A stretch of 64,000 nt of DNA, taken from the NCBI GenBank assembly GCA_032433595.1, contig JASWJB010000138.1, positions 1-64,000 of the forward strand. Reading direction: 5' to 3'. Numbering within the stretch: the first letter of the stretch is position 1; each line of letters begins with the position of its first letter. The stretch comes from Conoideocrella luteorostrata (taxonomy: Eukaryota; Ascomycota; Sordariomycetes; Hypocreales; Clavicipitaceae). The notes beneath the pieces are model-generated. The model saw nothing but the letters and a program-made list of their open reading frames with translations, searched no databases and was not told the DNA's origin. Made by a program: the position numbers and the translations under genes. This document shows positions 48,677 to 60,565 of the stretch, one piece after another.

Positions 48677-48692
48677 TACTCCGTACGGAGTA
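48677..48692. repeat. Perfect TACTCCGTACGGAGTA palindrome
   Basis: A perfect 16-bp copy of the dispersed element. A 15-of-16 copy lies at 48911-48925 and a head-to-tail double arm (TACGGAGTACGGAGTA) at about 48471-48486, so three copies fall within 460 bp. Confidence 0.9.
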
Positions 48693-50657
48693 AGGATTTG
48701 CAATTTCAGCTGAAATCGCAACGTGGGCTGCATGTGTTTGGTGCGAAAGTGCGCGAAGGGCGGCAGTTGGAATCTCAATTCGAGCCAGGCCAGATTTGAC
48801 AGACCAGACAGACAGCCCTCGCTGGCGGAGGGCCACCCGGTGCCGCCGCGGCCATTTATGGGGCACCCTGTTCATGCTCAGCGCAATCACGATTTCTCAT
48901 TACCACGTAGTACTCCGTACGGAGTCGATGACTACTTTTTGGTCGCTGTTTGGCTGCTTGACTGGCTGCCGATAAGAAAAGTAAACAGAACACTCCCTCC
49001 CCAGTCGCCCGTAAAGCAAGTATTACTGGGCAGGCACGGAGTACTGTGGTGAGTAAATAACAGGGCCGCCTGTCGTCGGCCCACCTTGCCAATGTCGAAT
49101 CAATAATCACTTTCATCTTCCCCGTAGACTTGATGGGACTTTTGAAGTTGGAGTATGTCCAAGCCCTGGTAAACAAGCTGCCACAGATCATCCAAAGATC
49201 CAAAAAAAATTAAAAATAAAATACTGGTCAAGTTGTGTCAATCTCTAGCTCGTAGCGTCTGCTTCATATCACGAATAGAATGGTAATCTGGTGAACCTGA
49301 TGCTACCGGTCAGGTTGATACTAGTAGTGATCCCCCACCGGCTCCTGTCTGTGAGCATCAAATCGTCTGTGGGGCTGTGGGCGGGGGCTTGGGCATGGGG
49401 CACATACTGGGGTGCTGTCGGCGAACATGAATCCTCCAACTTCACTGCAATTTTACGTCTCGACGGGGGGATCTGGTACTCTGAGTACTCCGCACGGGGA
49501 ACAGCAAACCGAACTGGAGGCTAGCATCACTTCTCCGTCCGGAGTATACTGTAAACACCAGGGCACTTCAGCTGCTGATTGACCTTGAGCCTTACTGCGC
49601 GACCAGCATAGCATTTGCGTAGCCGTGTGATGGATGTCAGGCCGTCCCTCGCTTGTTCCTTAATGCGTATGCCGACATGAACATGTCGTCTGATAAATTA
49701 CTCCGTACAGTAGCATCAATAGTATAACTAGTAGTATCTACGACGGGTTCATCGGGCAATAGCACAGATATCCGGTGCTCCATCATCCATACTCCGTGCT
49801 AAGCAGTGGGGCAGTCAGTTTTTGCGTCAAAAACAAAGTGCAAATATTCGAGAATCACCGGAAAAAGCATGTTTATAAACGCATGGCCATGCGCACTGCG
49901 TGCTTCCGCACTGCACACCAGCATACCCAACCTGGGCAATTTCCTCAACCGACATGCAGTTCCAGTTACCCAACAGGCCCCCAGCACAAGGTTAGCAGGG
50001 ATTGAGGTGCCCATGTCCACGTCACCCAATGATTCGTGTCCATTCACCCGTCGTGGCACCAACCCACAACCCACCACCGTCACCCCGTCCATGTGTGGCT
50101 GCCTGTTAAAGTAGCAGTAGTTGGTTACACGACATTCTTGGTGCGACTCTTCGCGAAAATGGTGTACTAGTACGAATTACTAGTAGAGAAGAGTCGGCTC
50201 CCTGGGCGTCATTGGATGCCCTTGCCAGTCCATCCAGCCAACCAGCCCATTCGCACAAAGTTCCCAGGCTTGGGGCTGCTTGGGGTTCCAGGAACTGCCT
50301 GGGGATTTGATCATCGCAACACTTATTGAGGTAATTACACAATCTTACTCCGTACAATAACAACGCTTGCGGGCCAGCCTCAACCGCCGCTGGACGTCAC
50401 CGCCTTGCTCCTCTTACGCTGCATCAAACCTACAATATTTCATGATTAATACATGCAAGAGCTGCGATAACTGCGGCTTCGCCTGTTGATCTGACGTGAG
50501 CAGTCTTGTTTCTGGCTTTGCATGAACGGGACGGACGCGTCGAGGACGTGCTGCTTGGAGGTGGCGCCGGACTGCGACGCTCGAATCAAGGTTTTCCCAA
50601 CCAACAAATGCTTCTGTTTCGTCGAGCTCCAGGCGAATTATGCACTTGTAAGGAGTA

Positions 50658-50723
50658 TTGCACTTGTATTGCACTTGTATTGCACTTGTATTGCACTTGT
50701 ATCGCGCTTGCAACGCACTTGTA
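50658..50723. repeat. 11-bp minisatellite TTGCACTTGTA
   Basis: Four exact tandem units (50658-50701) followed by two diverged ones (TCGCGCTTGCA, ACGCACTTGTA). A further ATGCACTTGTA lies upstream at 50640-50650, separated by AGGAGTA, which is itself an arm of the palindromic family. Confidence 0.9.
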
Positions 50724-50798
50724 GGGAGTCGAGCTGGCCCTCTGTTAGTCCATCCACTACTCCTATTTATCATTTAAAATGTTCAAATCAAAATTTTG

Positions 50799-50814
50799 TA
50801 CGGAGTACTCCGTA
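50799..50814. repeat. Everted palindrome TACGGAGTACTCCGTA
   Basis: The two arms of the dispersed element joined in the opposite order, giving a different perfect 16-bp palindrome. This shows that the arms, not one fixed 16-mer, are the repeating unit. Confidence 0.9.
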
Positions 50815-52368
50815 GTTAGTCCATAGTGTTTTAAATTTACGTACATGGGTTCTCTCTGTTCGCTCTCCCACATCTCTGTCTTGCATTTCTACAATACGTG
50901 CCTGCGTTGCCATAGGTGAGGAACTCGATAACCCTCGATTCGACCTCCTTTGCTTTCTTGGGTGGCACCTTGTCTGAGCCGTTGAACCCTTTTCGCTGCT
51001 TGTCACCCATTATCCCTCGCCGATTGTGAAGGGACGAAAAAAAAGGGAAAATCATACCCACCTCTGTGCACCTTGGCCGTGGATCGTCGTGACCCTGCCT
51101 GCGTGCCTTGTGCCTGGCGCTCACAAGCCTCTTCGCTCCATCACTCACTCCTGTCTGTCATTTTTCCAAACCGTCTCGACCCCAAGGCAAGCTGGACTGG
51201 CAACCCGGGAACACACAGACCAGACTAGACCGACTAGAACGACCGGAGCTGGACCACTCTCCCGTCTGCGGCCCACTCTTCCGCTGCCCGCAGCTCGCAG
51301 CTCATTCTGCCCATCCTTTGGGACCAAACCGGAACTTCACTGCAACTTTTTGTCCGTTCCAAAACTACACTTCCCAGGTTGACTTTGGCGACGACATCAA
51401 GAACATCGACATCTGCGCTGGGAGGGATACCGTGCGTCGCGCTGGTCCGCATTGCAAGCGAGCAATCAAACAAGTACACCGAAAAGGAAAATCGAAAGCT
51501 GATGAGCATCTAAAGCCTCAGACGCCATTGGACCCCACGCACCGCAGTCTCTCAGACCTCGCTGGGCTCAACCCGAGACGCAAAAAGAAACGTGCTTGAT
51601 AGACTTGCGTCGCTAGTCTTTTGACTGACAGTTTGACAAGTGATTTCGTGCAGACAAAGACCGCATCCCACCATTACTACTGTTGTCATTTTTTCTTTTT
51701 CTTTTTCTGTCTTTTGTCTAGACTTCCGTTCCAGCCGTGTGTGGGTGTGAAGTCGACGCAGTCCGCATAGAGGTGCATCATAAACTAGGGCTGCGAGAAG
51801 ATCATTTTGAGTCTAATTGCCTTGTTTCTGAGTGCCAGCCCCAAAAGATATTGGTATGTTGTTGGAAACATCTCACTCTGTCATGCATCTATACCACATT
51901 CTCACCTCTCCCTTTCTCCAATACCCCTCTAATTGCCATCGCCTGGCTAAAGACCGACTGTGCTCTTTGTCCCCTACCAGGCCCTTGCTCTGCATGCTGC
52001 GATGGATTGATTCGCTGACCCGCGCCTTACCCATCTGCTACGAGAAACTGACCGCCTCGAATACTAGGGAAGAAATTCAGTCTGTCGACACGAATACGGG
52101 GCACATGCATAGAGTCCAGTTTGCAACTGGTCTGGTGTACCATTTGACGAGGACTTTCGATCACGGATTGAACGCCTAGTTACAGGACGTAAATCACCCT
52201 GAACTGTAGTAGTGTACCAGACGAGATCAATCTTCCAAGCGACCGTGTTCACACATCACGCTATCCGTGGATGGATGTAACGCGGACTGCGGGTTTGCAT
52301 CTTCTTTACCGGCTTTCCTGTTGAACCGGTTACTTTCATTCTCGACTCCTAGGTGGCCAGAATTCACC

Positions 52369-55364
52369 ATGGCCACAGCGTTGCCCCGGCCGTCACGGCC
52401 TTCGAACGGCCCGCCAAATATGGCGTTGCCTGCTTTGCCTGTGAATAAGACGCGGAAAAGCACAGGAAACGTTTCATCGACTGCCCCAACAAAGTCTGCG
52501 CCGTCTACTCCAAGGAGTGGTCTTCGAGCACCGTCCGCCATCTTGGCTCCTCCGACCCCAGCCCCATTGCCTCAGCTGAAAAATCTACAGAGCATAAATA
52601 CAACTGGCAAGACACTTAGGAAGACTGTCAGCATCAGCTCGTTTCCACATCCCCCGCGAGGCGACAGTCGGTCCAGCAGCTTGCCGCCTAGCCCATTGGC
52701 AAACGAAAAGTGCCGATCCCGCAAGTCGAAAACCCCCAAGGAACTCTCGCACCTAACGTATTCACCTTCTACCCCGAGTTTGTTGAACGGAAGCGGAGAA
52801 GGCAAGTCTATTAGCAATGCTCGCATGTCAGATGGTCTGATCAGCATCTCTTCCCCGCCACAGAGCAGAAGTTCTTCTGCACAAGACTCATACTCAACTT
52901 CCGCAACCACGTATGACGACCCTGCAGAAGGAGCGGGCTCCAAACATGATAGTGGAATTGCTGTTTCTAGCTCGGCTTCTGAAAAGCGCTCGTCCAAATC
53001 GGATGGCAAAGGCAATGTTCTTGTAAGCGTTCGAGTGCGCCCGGATAATAATAACACGATTACGAACAACAACAACAACAACCCGAGCCAATCGAACCCT
53101 GAAGGAGAGTGGATGGTAGATGGACGGAAATCACTTATTGCATACAAGGGCAAGGAGGGCGGCGACTATATCTATGGTATGCCGAAGGGGAAAAACATTG
53201 AACCGAACACTGCCTGCGAGAAAATATACTAACTGATGGTATAGATAATGTTTTCACCACCCATGATAACAATGCTCGTGTGTACGATCACATCGCGAAG
53301 CGCCTTGTCCGAAGGGTCATGGAAGGTTATCACGGAACAGTCTTCGCGTATGGTATGACCGGCACTGGTAAGACTTTTTCAATGCAAGGAACGGCCTCTT
53401 CGCCCGGTGTGATTCCATTGGCAATCACCGACATCTTTTCCTATATTCGCGAAACGCCTTCGCGAGAATTCTTGCTGCGAGTCAGCTACCTGGAAATTTA
53501 CAATGAGAGAATTCATGACTTGTTGAACATGCCCACAGGCAGTGGTGTTGGAGGCGCCCCTCAGCAAGATGAAATCAAACTCCGTGAGGACAGCAAGCGA
53601 GGCGTCTATGCCACCCCGTTGAAGGAGGAAATTGTCCAAAGCCCTACGCAATTGCTGAGAGTGATCGCGCGGGGTGATCAAGCCAGACGCACCGCCAGTA
53701 CACAGTTTAACGCGCGCAGTTCCCGAAGTCATGCTGTCGTTCAGATTGTAGTTGAAAGCCGAGAACGCATGCCTGCTGGCGCCATCGGTGGCCAACAAGG
53801 CAAACGATCGGGTATTCTCCCTGGTGGCGTCCGAGTGTCTACGCTGAGCTTGATTGACTTGGCTGGCTCAGAAAAGGCAGCCGAGTCCAAGGAGCGAAGG
53901 CAAGAGGGCGCACATATCAACAAGAGTTTGCTCACACTGGGCACCGTCATTGCGAAGCTTTCGGAATGGAAGGATAAAGAGGGCAAAGGCTCTGACAAAG
54001 ACGGGAAGCATCTTCCATACCGTGATAGCAAACTAACCCGTCTCCTGCAAGGAGCATTGTCCGGCGATTCGTTGGTGAGTATACTCTGCACCATACAAAT
54101 TGGAGCCGCTGGAAGTGCTGCTGCTGCAAACAACCACACTACGGAAACCCTTAACACCCTCAAATTCGCCTCCAGAGCCAAGAACAGCATTGTTAGTCAC
54201 GCCAAGAGGGCAGAGGAAGCTCTCGGCGCTGGAGGAGACGGGGGTGCCAGAGTACTTCTAGAGCGGTACCGGATGGAAATTCTGGAACTGAGAACACAAT
54301 TGGAGTCACAAAAGAGCCACAAGAACGGCAGAAACAGTAGCAATGACTCAGAGAAAGAGAAAGACGAAGAAGTGGAGATAATCAGAGAATTAGAGGCTGT
54401 GGAGAGGCATGAGGAGCAGATGTTGGAGATGCAGCTTGCCAGGACAGCCCTCAAGGAACGGATTGATCACCTCAATCGACTGATCCTCAGCTCCAAGTCG
54501 ATCGGCGTTAATTCCAACGGCTCGATAAGCTCTCTCGGACAGTATGCGCGATTTTCTCAACTTTCACTCACGGGGTCTATCAGATCATCAGTTGCCACGT
54601 CGATAGGATCGAAGCCGCTTCTCGAGCGGACGGCTTCCATGACTTCTGCGTCGTCAACAATTGGCCGACAGTCTAGCAGAGGGCAAAGATTGTCTGCTGA
54701 AGCTGAAGGCGAGGTTGTTGACGTTGAGGAGGATAGCGTGGGTGAGTTCGGAGACGGTACTGCCTCCCTTGCGGCACAGAACCGTGCGCTCCAGGCAGAT
54801 CTAGTTGATAAGAATCGATATATCGCCACATTGGAGAAAAGACTCCTCCAAGCGAGACGAGCCAGTTCTTCGCGAACGTCTGTCGGGTTTTCCGCCCCAA
54901 GCAAGAGTATAATGGTTGGAGAAGACCACAGTGTGGCAGCAGCATTGAAGGAAAAGGACGCCGAGATTACTGATCTTCGCGCCAGACTGGATGACAAAGA
55001 TCGCATGCTTGCCGCGCTGAGAAGTGCAGCACGGTCTCGAGACACGGCTGACGCCTCTGTCGAGCCGCGATCACCGCCGCCGATGAGTGACCAGCCCAAG
55101 GAGATGCCGACTAGTCCCACCACACCAGCTCAAGCGCAAAGAAGGCGGACCAAAAGTGTCGATGAGATGAATAGGATGCTCGAAGAGATGATTCAGGACC
55201 GCGTCGAGACCGGCCACATAGTACGTGGATCGAGAGGTAGTGTGCGTTTGCCTTGTGGACAAAAGTTGGAATCGCTGGCACAACCGCCGCATACCTTGGA
55301 ACCTCTACGACAAAGCCCTGTTCCAACATGCTCTCCCGAGTTACCAGCAGCGGAAACCGCTTAG
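52369..55364 (+). CDS. kipA: KIP2/KipA-type kinesin (kinesin-7 group)
   Basis: Plus-end-directed microtubule motor; KipA in Aspergillus and Kip2 in yeast act at microtubule plus ends and affect polarised growth. Exons 52369-53176 and 53245-55364 flank a 68-nt intron with a CTAAC branch site; 975 residues. The start is the CACCATGG at 52369. A Ser/Pro-rich basic N-terminal extension of about 235 residues precedes the motor domain (about 240-615), a Kip2 trait linked to microtubule binding. The motor has NVLVSVRVRPDNN with a poly-Asn insert, P-loop GMTGTGKT (306-313), switch I NARSSRSH (425-432) and switch II DLAGSE (474-479). LKFASRAKNSI ends the motor. Coiled coils follow (about 635-720, 795-880). 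The motor holds several Gly/Lys-rich loop inserts. The intron lies just before the conserved FTTHDNNARVYD segment. Confidence 0.93.
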
Positions 55365-58300
55365 TGTGCCAGTTGTTGTGGGCTGATGAGTCGATTATAA
55401 TCAGGCTGAAGAAATTAATTACACCAAGCTGTACTTGGTTTGTATGGAGAATGGGCATGGTTATTGAACGTGCTGGGTGAGATGCTGGGGAGTTTAGGAT
55501 CAAGGAGGTTTACGGATTTTATTTTTTTCTCTTGCGTTTTATACCCTACGATTTGCGTTACGATTCTTCACCATTATTCTTTATAACCACTCCATAACAC
55601 GGACACGCACACGCACACACCGGATAGGGAGGGGGATTGTGGCGGATCCGACAATTGACTTTTCCGTACGTTGTCATCGACTTGAAGCATCATGTTTCTT
55701 GGGAGGATTGCTATTCATGTTACTTCATTTTTTTGCGATGAGAAAGGGACCTCGTCCTTATATTATTATTCAAGGGACACTCGCTATGGACCATTGTTAG
55801 CGTGCAGATCATATTTGTTTGCGGCTTCTTGTTGATGTATTATATTGATCAGTCACTATGCGAGATAGCCATGAGGCTAATGGGAAGATACACAATTTAA
55901 GTGCGACTTGTCTACATACGGGTACATCGTGCGACCATATCTCAAGTTTGGGCCAATCTGTGATGTGTTATGTGGTCACCAAGTGTTCGGCATTGGCACG
56001 CTCTCGGACTTGCGAAATTGGGACGCCAAAGACGTGGATATTTCATATGCTAGACGGAACAATCAATAGTTATAGCATTGCCCTGTGATTTGCTACTCGT
56101 GCAAAGAACGAAAACAAAAACCTATAAAAAAATTCGGAAACCTTTACTCCGTACCGAGCAGTGTGCTATTACTCATCCACGCGCCTGACAGATTAATCAA
56201 GACATCAGGGCCGACCCAACGCGCTCTGGACGTCTCGATTAATTTGTCGAAACCTTGCCATCCAAATCTACCAGCAAAAAGTGCAAGTCGAAATGGCTGC
56301 AAGTGGCTGCAAGTGGCTGCAAGTGGGGGGGGGGAGGGAGGTTGAGCCGCACCCCGGCATTTCGCACCTGCTCTCTCACTCGCTCTCTTTGTGAAACAGC
56401 TTAAGCGGGGCGACCAGGGGTGCTAGGGTCCTGCCAGCCCAAGGGACTTCTGGGCAAGACACATTACATCATTGTATCACTCAGTAGGAAGCTTGGACCA
56501 GCTATACTTGCCACGGAAGTACAGTACATACGAGCAAGCAAAAGACGGGCCTAACTTGCAGACCATGTTTCAAGTTGGTACCTGCCAAAGTGCCAGCGCC
56601 TTCCCGCTTGGATGAGCAGGATGGAGATAGCAGGTAACTACATCTCGGCCCAGAGTTGCTTGGGTTCTGACTGGCAGGCACTAGGGAAGGCATGTACAGC
56701 CCCTGGACCCCATGACGACACGCTTGGTCTGCCAGTGTCGCTTGCACGAGACAATACTCCGCAGTCTATTTCTTTTCACCGTCTTTGCCAGCACGGGATA
56801 TTTTCTACGACCATCGTCATTTCAAGGGGGCTGGAGAAGCAGATCTCCCAACACTCATTTTTTTTTTGGCTCGCGTGTGCCATTCAGTGGTCTCTGGAAG
56901 CTACGTCTTGTTGCTTTCGCACTGAAATGTAAGACGATGGGCAAGTCGTGTGACCTTTTTCAAACACGTAGTTCTGCCAGTCAAAGCTCGTAGTCGCCGA
57001 TGAGAAGCCATGCAGGTTGGGAGCTGTACGGAGCACGAGAAAGGGAGTACCGCCAACGCTGGTGATTCACTGGTGATTCGCTGGTGCTGTGTGATGCCCG
57101 GCCTGTATCCGGGAAACTGAGTAATGCTTTCAGACGCTTTGTCCAACGAGGTAGTTACTGCGGATGCTACTCGCTGCGTATGGGATACAGTTTTTGCCAC
57201 AATCTGTGGCTTATAGAAATGCCCAGTAAAAATACGGAGTACATGGCTCCCATGTGAGATGGCCGACGACCAGACTTTTGATGCATTTCCCCTACTTCTT
57301 TCACGAGCTGCCTTGGTCCCTGGGTCCCCAACTACCCAAGTCCGGTAGGCTGGTTGACTGGCCATCGTTAATCAGAAACAAGCATCCGTTGCGGGTCATG
57401 GACCGAGCCAGTCTGATCCTTTACCATGCCCTGCAGGCACCAGGTATCAAGGGCAGATGCTGCGGAGTAGACTGGCGCAAGATTACTCCGTACGGAGCGC
57501 CGCCATAGTTATTCCATACAGAGTTTGGGTAGCGCTCGAGATTACTCCGTATATTGAGGGTCATTGCTCCGTATAATACTTGTAATATTTGGGCTCTGAA
57601 ACATGGCCATCTTGTGCAGAGCGGATGGCATCAACAAGCAACTGGTCATCTTGTCACGCTTGTCCCCGCCCGCCATGGCTGCACAGGCCATCCGCCAGAC
57701 GAGGAGAGACAAGGTAAAGGACAATCCTCATCTGAAGTCATCATCCCTTTCCAACTTAACTGCCCACGGCGCGCGGTAGGTCGACGGTGCTGGACGGTTC
57801 GGGGAAACAATATGCTGATCCCTTGTGCTCCGTACTCCGTAAAAGTATCTGGTGTTGCTGGCAATGATTGGCACTCATTCACCCGCTCGCTCAACCAATC
57901 ACTGAATCATTGGATCACTGAATCAGTCGGGGCACATACACCGTATTGTCGCCACCAAAACATTGAGCTGAACTCGGGTGATATTTTTGTAGAATCACTA
58001 GTTACGGAGTACCGACCCTGGTCGGGCGTTTCGCCCTTGGTCCCTCGACTTCCTCCCGCAAATTTAGTACTCCAGATGATGTTGACAATCTAATTCAATA
58101 TATTGCAGAGCGCACTACTCCGTACTGGCACTCTAGACTCCCCCTACTTTCCCCATTGTTCAATGAGTTGGCCCTTTCCCCGAGGTCTATGGTCTACCTC
58201 GCAACAGTTACGGAGTGCTCTGGTATTCCTAGCTTCACATCAACAGCCATCAGCAACCGCGGAGCTGTCGCCGCGCTTGGCTGCATCTCGGACCCATTGA

Positions 58301-58756
58301 TAGACCCTGCAGGATCATCGCCAACTTGCTTGATTTAACCACCCTGGTGGACGCGGACGCAGCAAGGGACTGAATTTTCTGAATCCGATTGGCATTTCCA
58401 CTTTCTTATTCTATGATTCCTGGAGTAGGCGGATGACCCCGACTGCTGGGCTAAGTGCCGCCTTTCCATCCGTTAACCAACCTCAGATTTACTCCGTACT
58501 CCATTCGTTATTTAGTAATTGACTCAGCTACTCCATACACGTTTTCACCCACCAACCTCATCGACGCCACTTCCTTACTGCAGAGTCATTCCCTTTAGAT
58601 TTCTTTGTGCCTCTTTGGCGCCAAATCAGCCTTATCCTTTTTAATTCGCTCCTTTTACTTGCGTCTTATTTACGGAGTACCTGCCCTCCTTTCCTTTCAT
58701 CCCATGCATTTCATTGACGTCTCTGCACATGCGCTTTCCACGACTAGGGCTACACC
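55365..58756. other. 3.4-kb gene-poor tract with dispersed palindromes
   Basis: No convincing gene between the kinesin and the next reading frame. CTCCGTA-family elements lie near 56149, 57028, 57233, 57484, 57542, 57827, 58003, 58119, 58208, 58493 and 58672, the densest cluster in the window. A 10-bp tandem plus G-run is at 56294-56334. The last 300 bp is CT-rich and leader-like. Confidence 0.5.
56294..56334. repeat. 10-bp tandem TGGCTGCAAG followed by G10
   Basis: Three exact 10-bp units (56294-56323) run into T and a ten-base G-run (56325-56334), then AGGGAGG. The G-rich part could form a quadruplex. Confidence 0.9.
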
Positions 58757-60565
58757 ATGGTGCCTCGACTCGATCTCTCACGGTCCACCCCGGGCAAAGT
58801 CATGATAGCACCGTCTCGAATCAATCTGCGTCGGACTGCATCGTATAATGACCGCAGTGCTGCCACCGTTTCATCAACGACTTCTCGATTAAACTTCAAC
58901 CATCTTCTCTTCTCCCCCCCGCCGTCACCAAGCCTTCCAGCACTTGTGCCGCGACGAAAGCGGTCAGCTTCACAAGAGTTATTCAGATCTCGGCCTAGTC
59001 GAGTGATCAGGACTGTCTTTTACTTCCTTGCTGTACTTGCATTCTTGTATACATTTGCCTTTGTCTTTCGAAATCGCAATGTCATACCGATTGCGTTGCC
59101 ATATTTCAAAGACGCGCAATATGAGATGATTGGACAGGATAGCTTCCCGGAGTTTCCAACGCCAGTTGTCGTTTATGACGCAAAGAAAAGATCTCAGTGG
59201 ACAGTTTCCATCCCAAGAAATTACGAATTTCCTCTGTCAATCGAAGAATACTCGAGCATGAATGGTCTCTGTCGAGAAGTGTCTGCTCGGGCGAGAGACC
59301 TCCATCACAAGTCGGCGTTATCCGACCAGACACTTTTATCATATGATCAGCCTGATGACTACTTTGTGGACGTTCATGAGGCGGAGCAAGCTGGACTTCT
59401 CTCTGTTATATCCAAAGGACAGCCACCAAAACACTCGGGGCGATTCGTTGGAGTGAGCTTTGAGTCGATGTCGGGCAAGCCGTTTTGTGATCAGTCACTG
59501 ATATATGTCCTCGAAAGCCCGAATGCCGGTCTTGGCGATGCAGTTATGGCTATGTGGACCCTATATTCTCTGGCAAAGGAGCAGGGACGATCGTTTTTCA
59601 TTGACGATTCTCGTTGGGCATATGGCACTTACACAGACCTCTTCCAGCCGCCTCCTATTCCCAATTGCCGACCACCACCGCGACATCAGATGCTGCCATG
59701 CCCAGCACAAACTCGGCATTTGGTGGTTTCAAGTGTGACGATCAAGGATGTGTTGCCCGTGTTGCTCACGAAGCACCAACGAGAAGGCCAAACTGATCTG
59801 GGCAGGAAAGATCTATTTGAACTTGCACATGCTGGCTACAAATCACTTTTCAAACTTTCAAAAGAAGACCAGGACTATGTGGCCAAGCGAGTTCGAAATA
59901 TCAGAGCTAAAGCTCAGTACACTAAACTGCCCGTGGATTTGCCAATCATTGGGCTACACATTCGTCATGGAGACCGACATCCACACGAATACCAGTATCG
60001 CGAGGGTTATATCCCAAGCGAAGTATTTGCAGGATATGGCAGTAGTCAAGTAGAAGCCCATTACAACCAAACCAACGTCAGTCCGGATCAGTACGAGGTC
60101 GTCAGGGTCATTGCGTCTGACGATCCCATGGTTCATCAAGAGCCAGAATTCTCAGATGCAATGCTGGCCCAAGAACGCATTCAGCTTGCTACAAAGCAGG
60201 TTATTGAAGACGCGAACACGGACCCACACTATCTTCACCATTCTGTGGATGAAGCATTTGGATGGGAAGGCGGATTCTTCGCAGCCATGTTCTGGAATTT
60301 AGGTGAAAAGCCGAAGAACAACGCTGTCGAGGAAGGTCGCGGCAGTCCTCCATCCGAGGAGACGCTGAGATTACGGAATCTCGTGGGCCGAGCCTACATG
60401 ATGGACATGGCAGTGCTCGCTGGCGCGAGCGACAAGGTTGTATGTGCAGTGAGTGCCATGGGGTGTCGGTTGCTCGCAGTGATGATGGGTTGGGAGCGAG
60501 CCATCGAACACGAAGACTGGGTTAATGTCGATGGAGAGTACGGTTGGAGCGGCCTCACCTGGTAG
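58757..60565 (+). CDS. Type II membrane protein with fucosyltransferase-like motif
   Basis: Single exon, 602 residues, start in context CACCATGG. The N-terminal 83 residues are basic and Ser-rich; one membrane anchor (about 84-104, IRTVFYFLAVLAFLYTFAFVF) is followed by a long lumenal-type domain, as in Golgi glycosyltransferases. A central stretch reads ESPNAGLGDAVMAMWTLYSLAKEQGRSFFIDDSRW, like the N-terminal Rossmann half of FUT8-type enzymes. GLHIRHGDRHPHE (His401, Arg403, Gly405, Asp406) matches the HxRxGD donor-binding motif shared by α1,2-, α1,6- and O-fucosyltransferases. The C-terminus has DMAVLAGASDKVVCAVSAMGCRLLAVMMGW, in the place of the last conserved FucT motif. I propose a fucosyltransferase-fold protein; donor and acceptor are unknown, and many fungi are not known to add fucose, so the sugar is uncertain. 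Confidence 0.65.
   Translation: MVPRLDLSRSTPGKVMIAPSRINLRRTASYNDRSAATVSSTTSRLNFNHLLFSPPPSPSLPALVPRRKRSASQELFRSRPSRVIRTVFYFLAVLAFLYTFAFVFRNRNVIPIALPYFKDAQYEMIGQDSFPEFPTPVVVYDAKKRSQWTVSIPRNYEFPLSIEEYSSMNGLCREVSARARDLHHKSALSDQTLLSYDQPDDYFVDVHEAEQAGLLSVISKGQPPKHSGRFVGVSFESMSGKPFCDQSLIYVLESPNAGLGDAVMAMWTLYSLAKEQGRSFFIDDSRWAYGTYTDLFQPPPIPNCRPPPRHQMLPCPAQTRHLVVSSVTIKDVLPVLLTKHQREGQTDLGRKDLFELAHAGYKSLFKLSKEDQDYVAKRVRNIRAKAQYTKLPVDLPIIGLHIRHGDRHPHEYQYREGYIPSEVFAGYGSSQVEAHYNQTNVSPDQYEVVRVIASDDPMVHQEPEFSDAMLAQERIQLATKQVIEDANTDPHYLHHSVDEAFGWEGGFFAAMFWNLGEKPKNNAVEEGRGSPPSEETLRLRNLVGRAYMMDMAVLAGASDKVVCAVSAMGCRLLAVMMGWERAIEHEDWVNVDGEYGWSGLTW

Larger units (their letters stand above)
45487..52368. other. 6.9-kb gene-poor tract with dispersed palindromes
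   Basis: The longest gene-free stretch. It starts with a trinucleotide array (45492-45540). CTCCGTA-family elements lie near 45655, 46243, 46279, 46815, 48011, 48101, 48470, 48677, 48911, 49702, 50347 and 50799. An 11-bp minisatellite occupies 50658-50723. From about 50.8 kb the plus strand becomes CT-rich, suggesting a long kinesin 5' leader; a strong pyrimidine tract ending in TAG (51685-51721) looks like a splice acceptor. Open frames in the leader (51108-51599 and 51737-52018) show no domain. No tRNA or rRNA found by eye. Confidence 0.5.
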
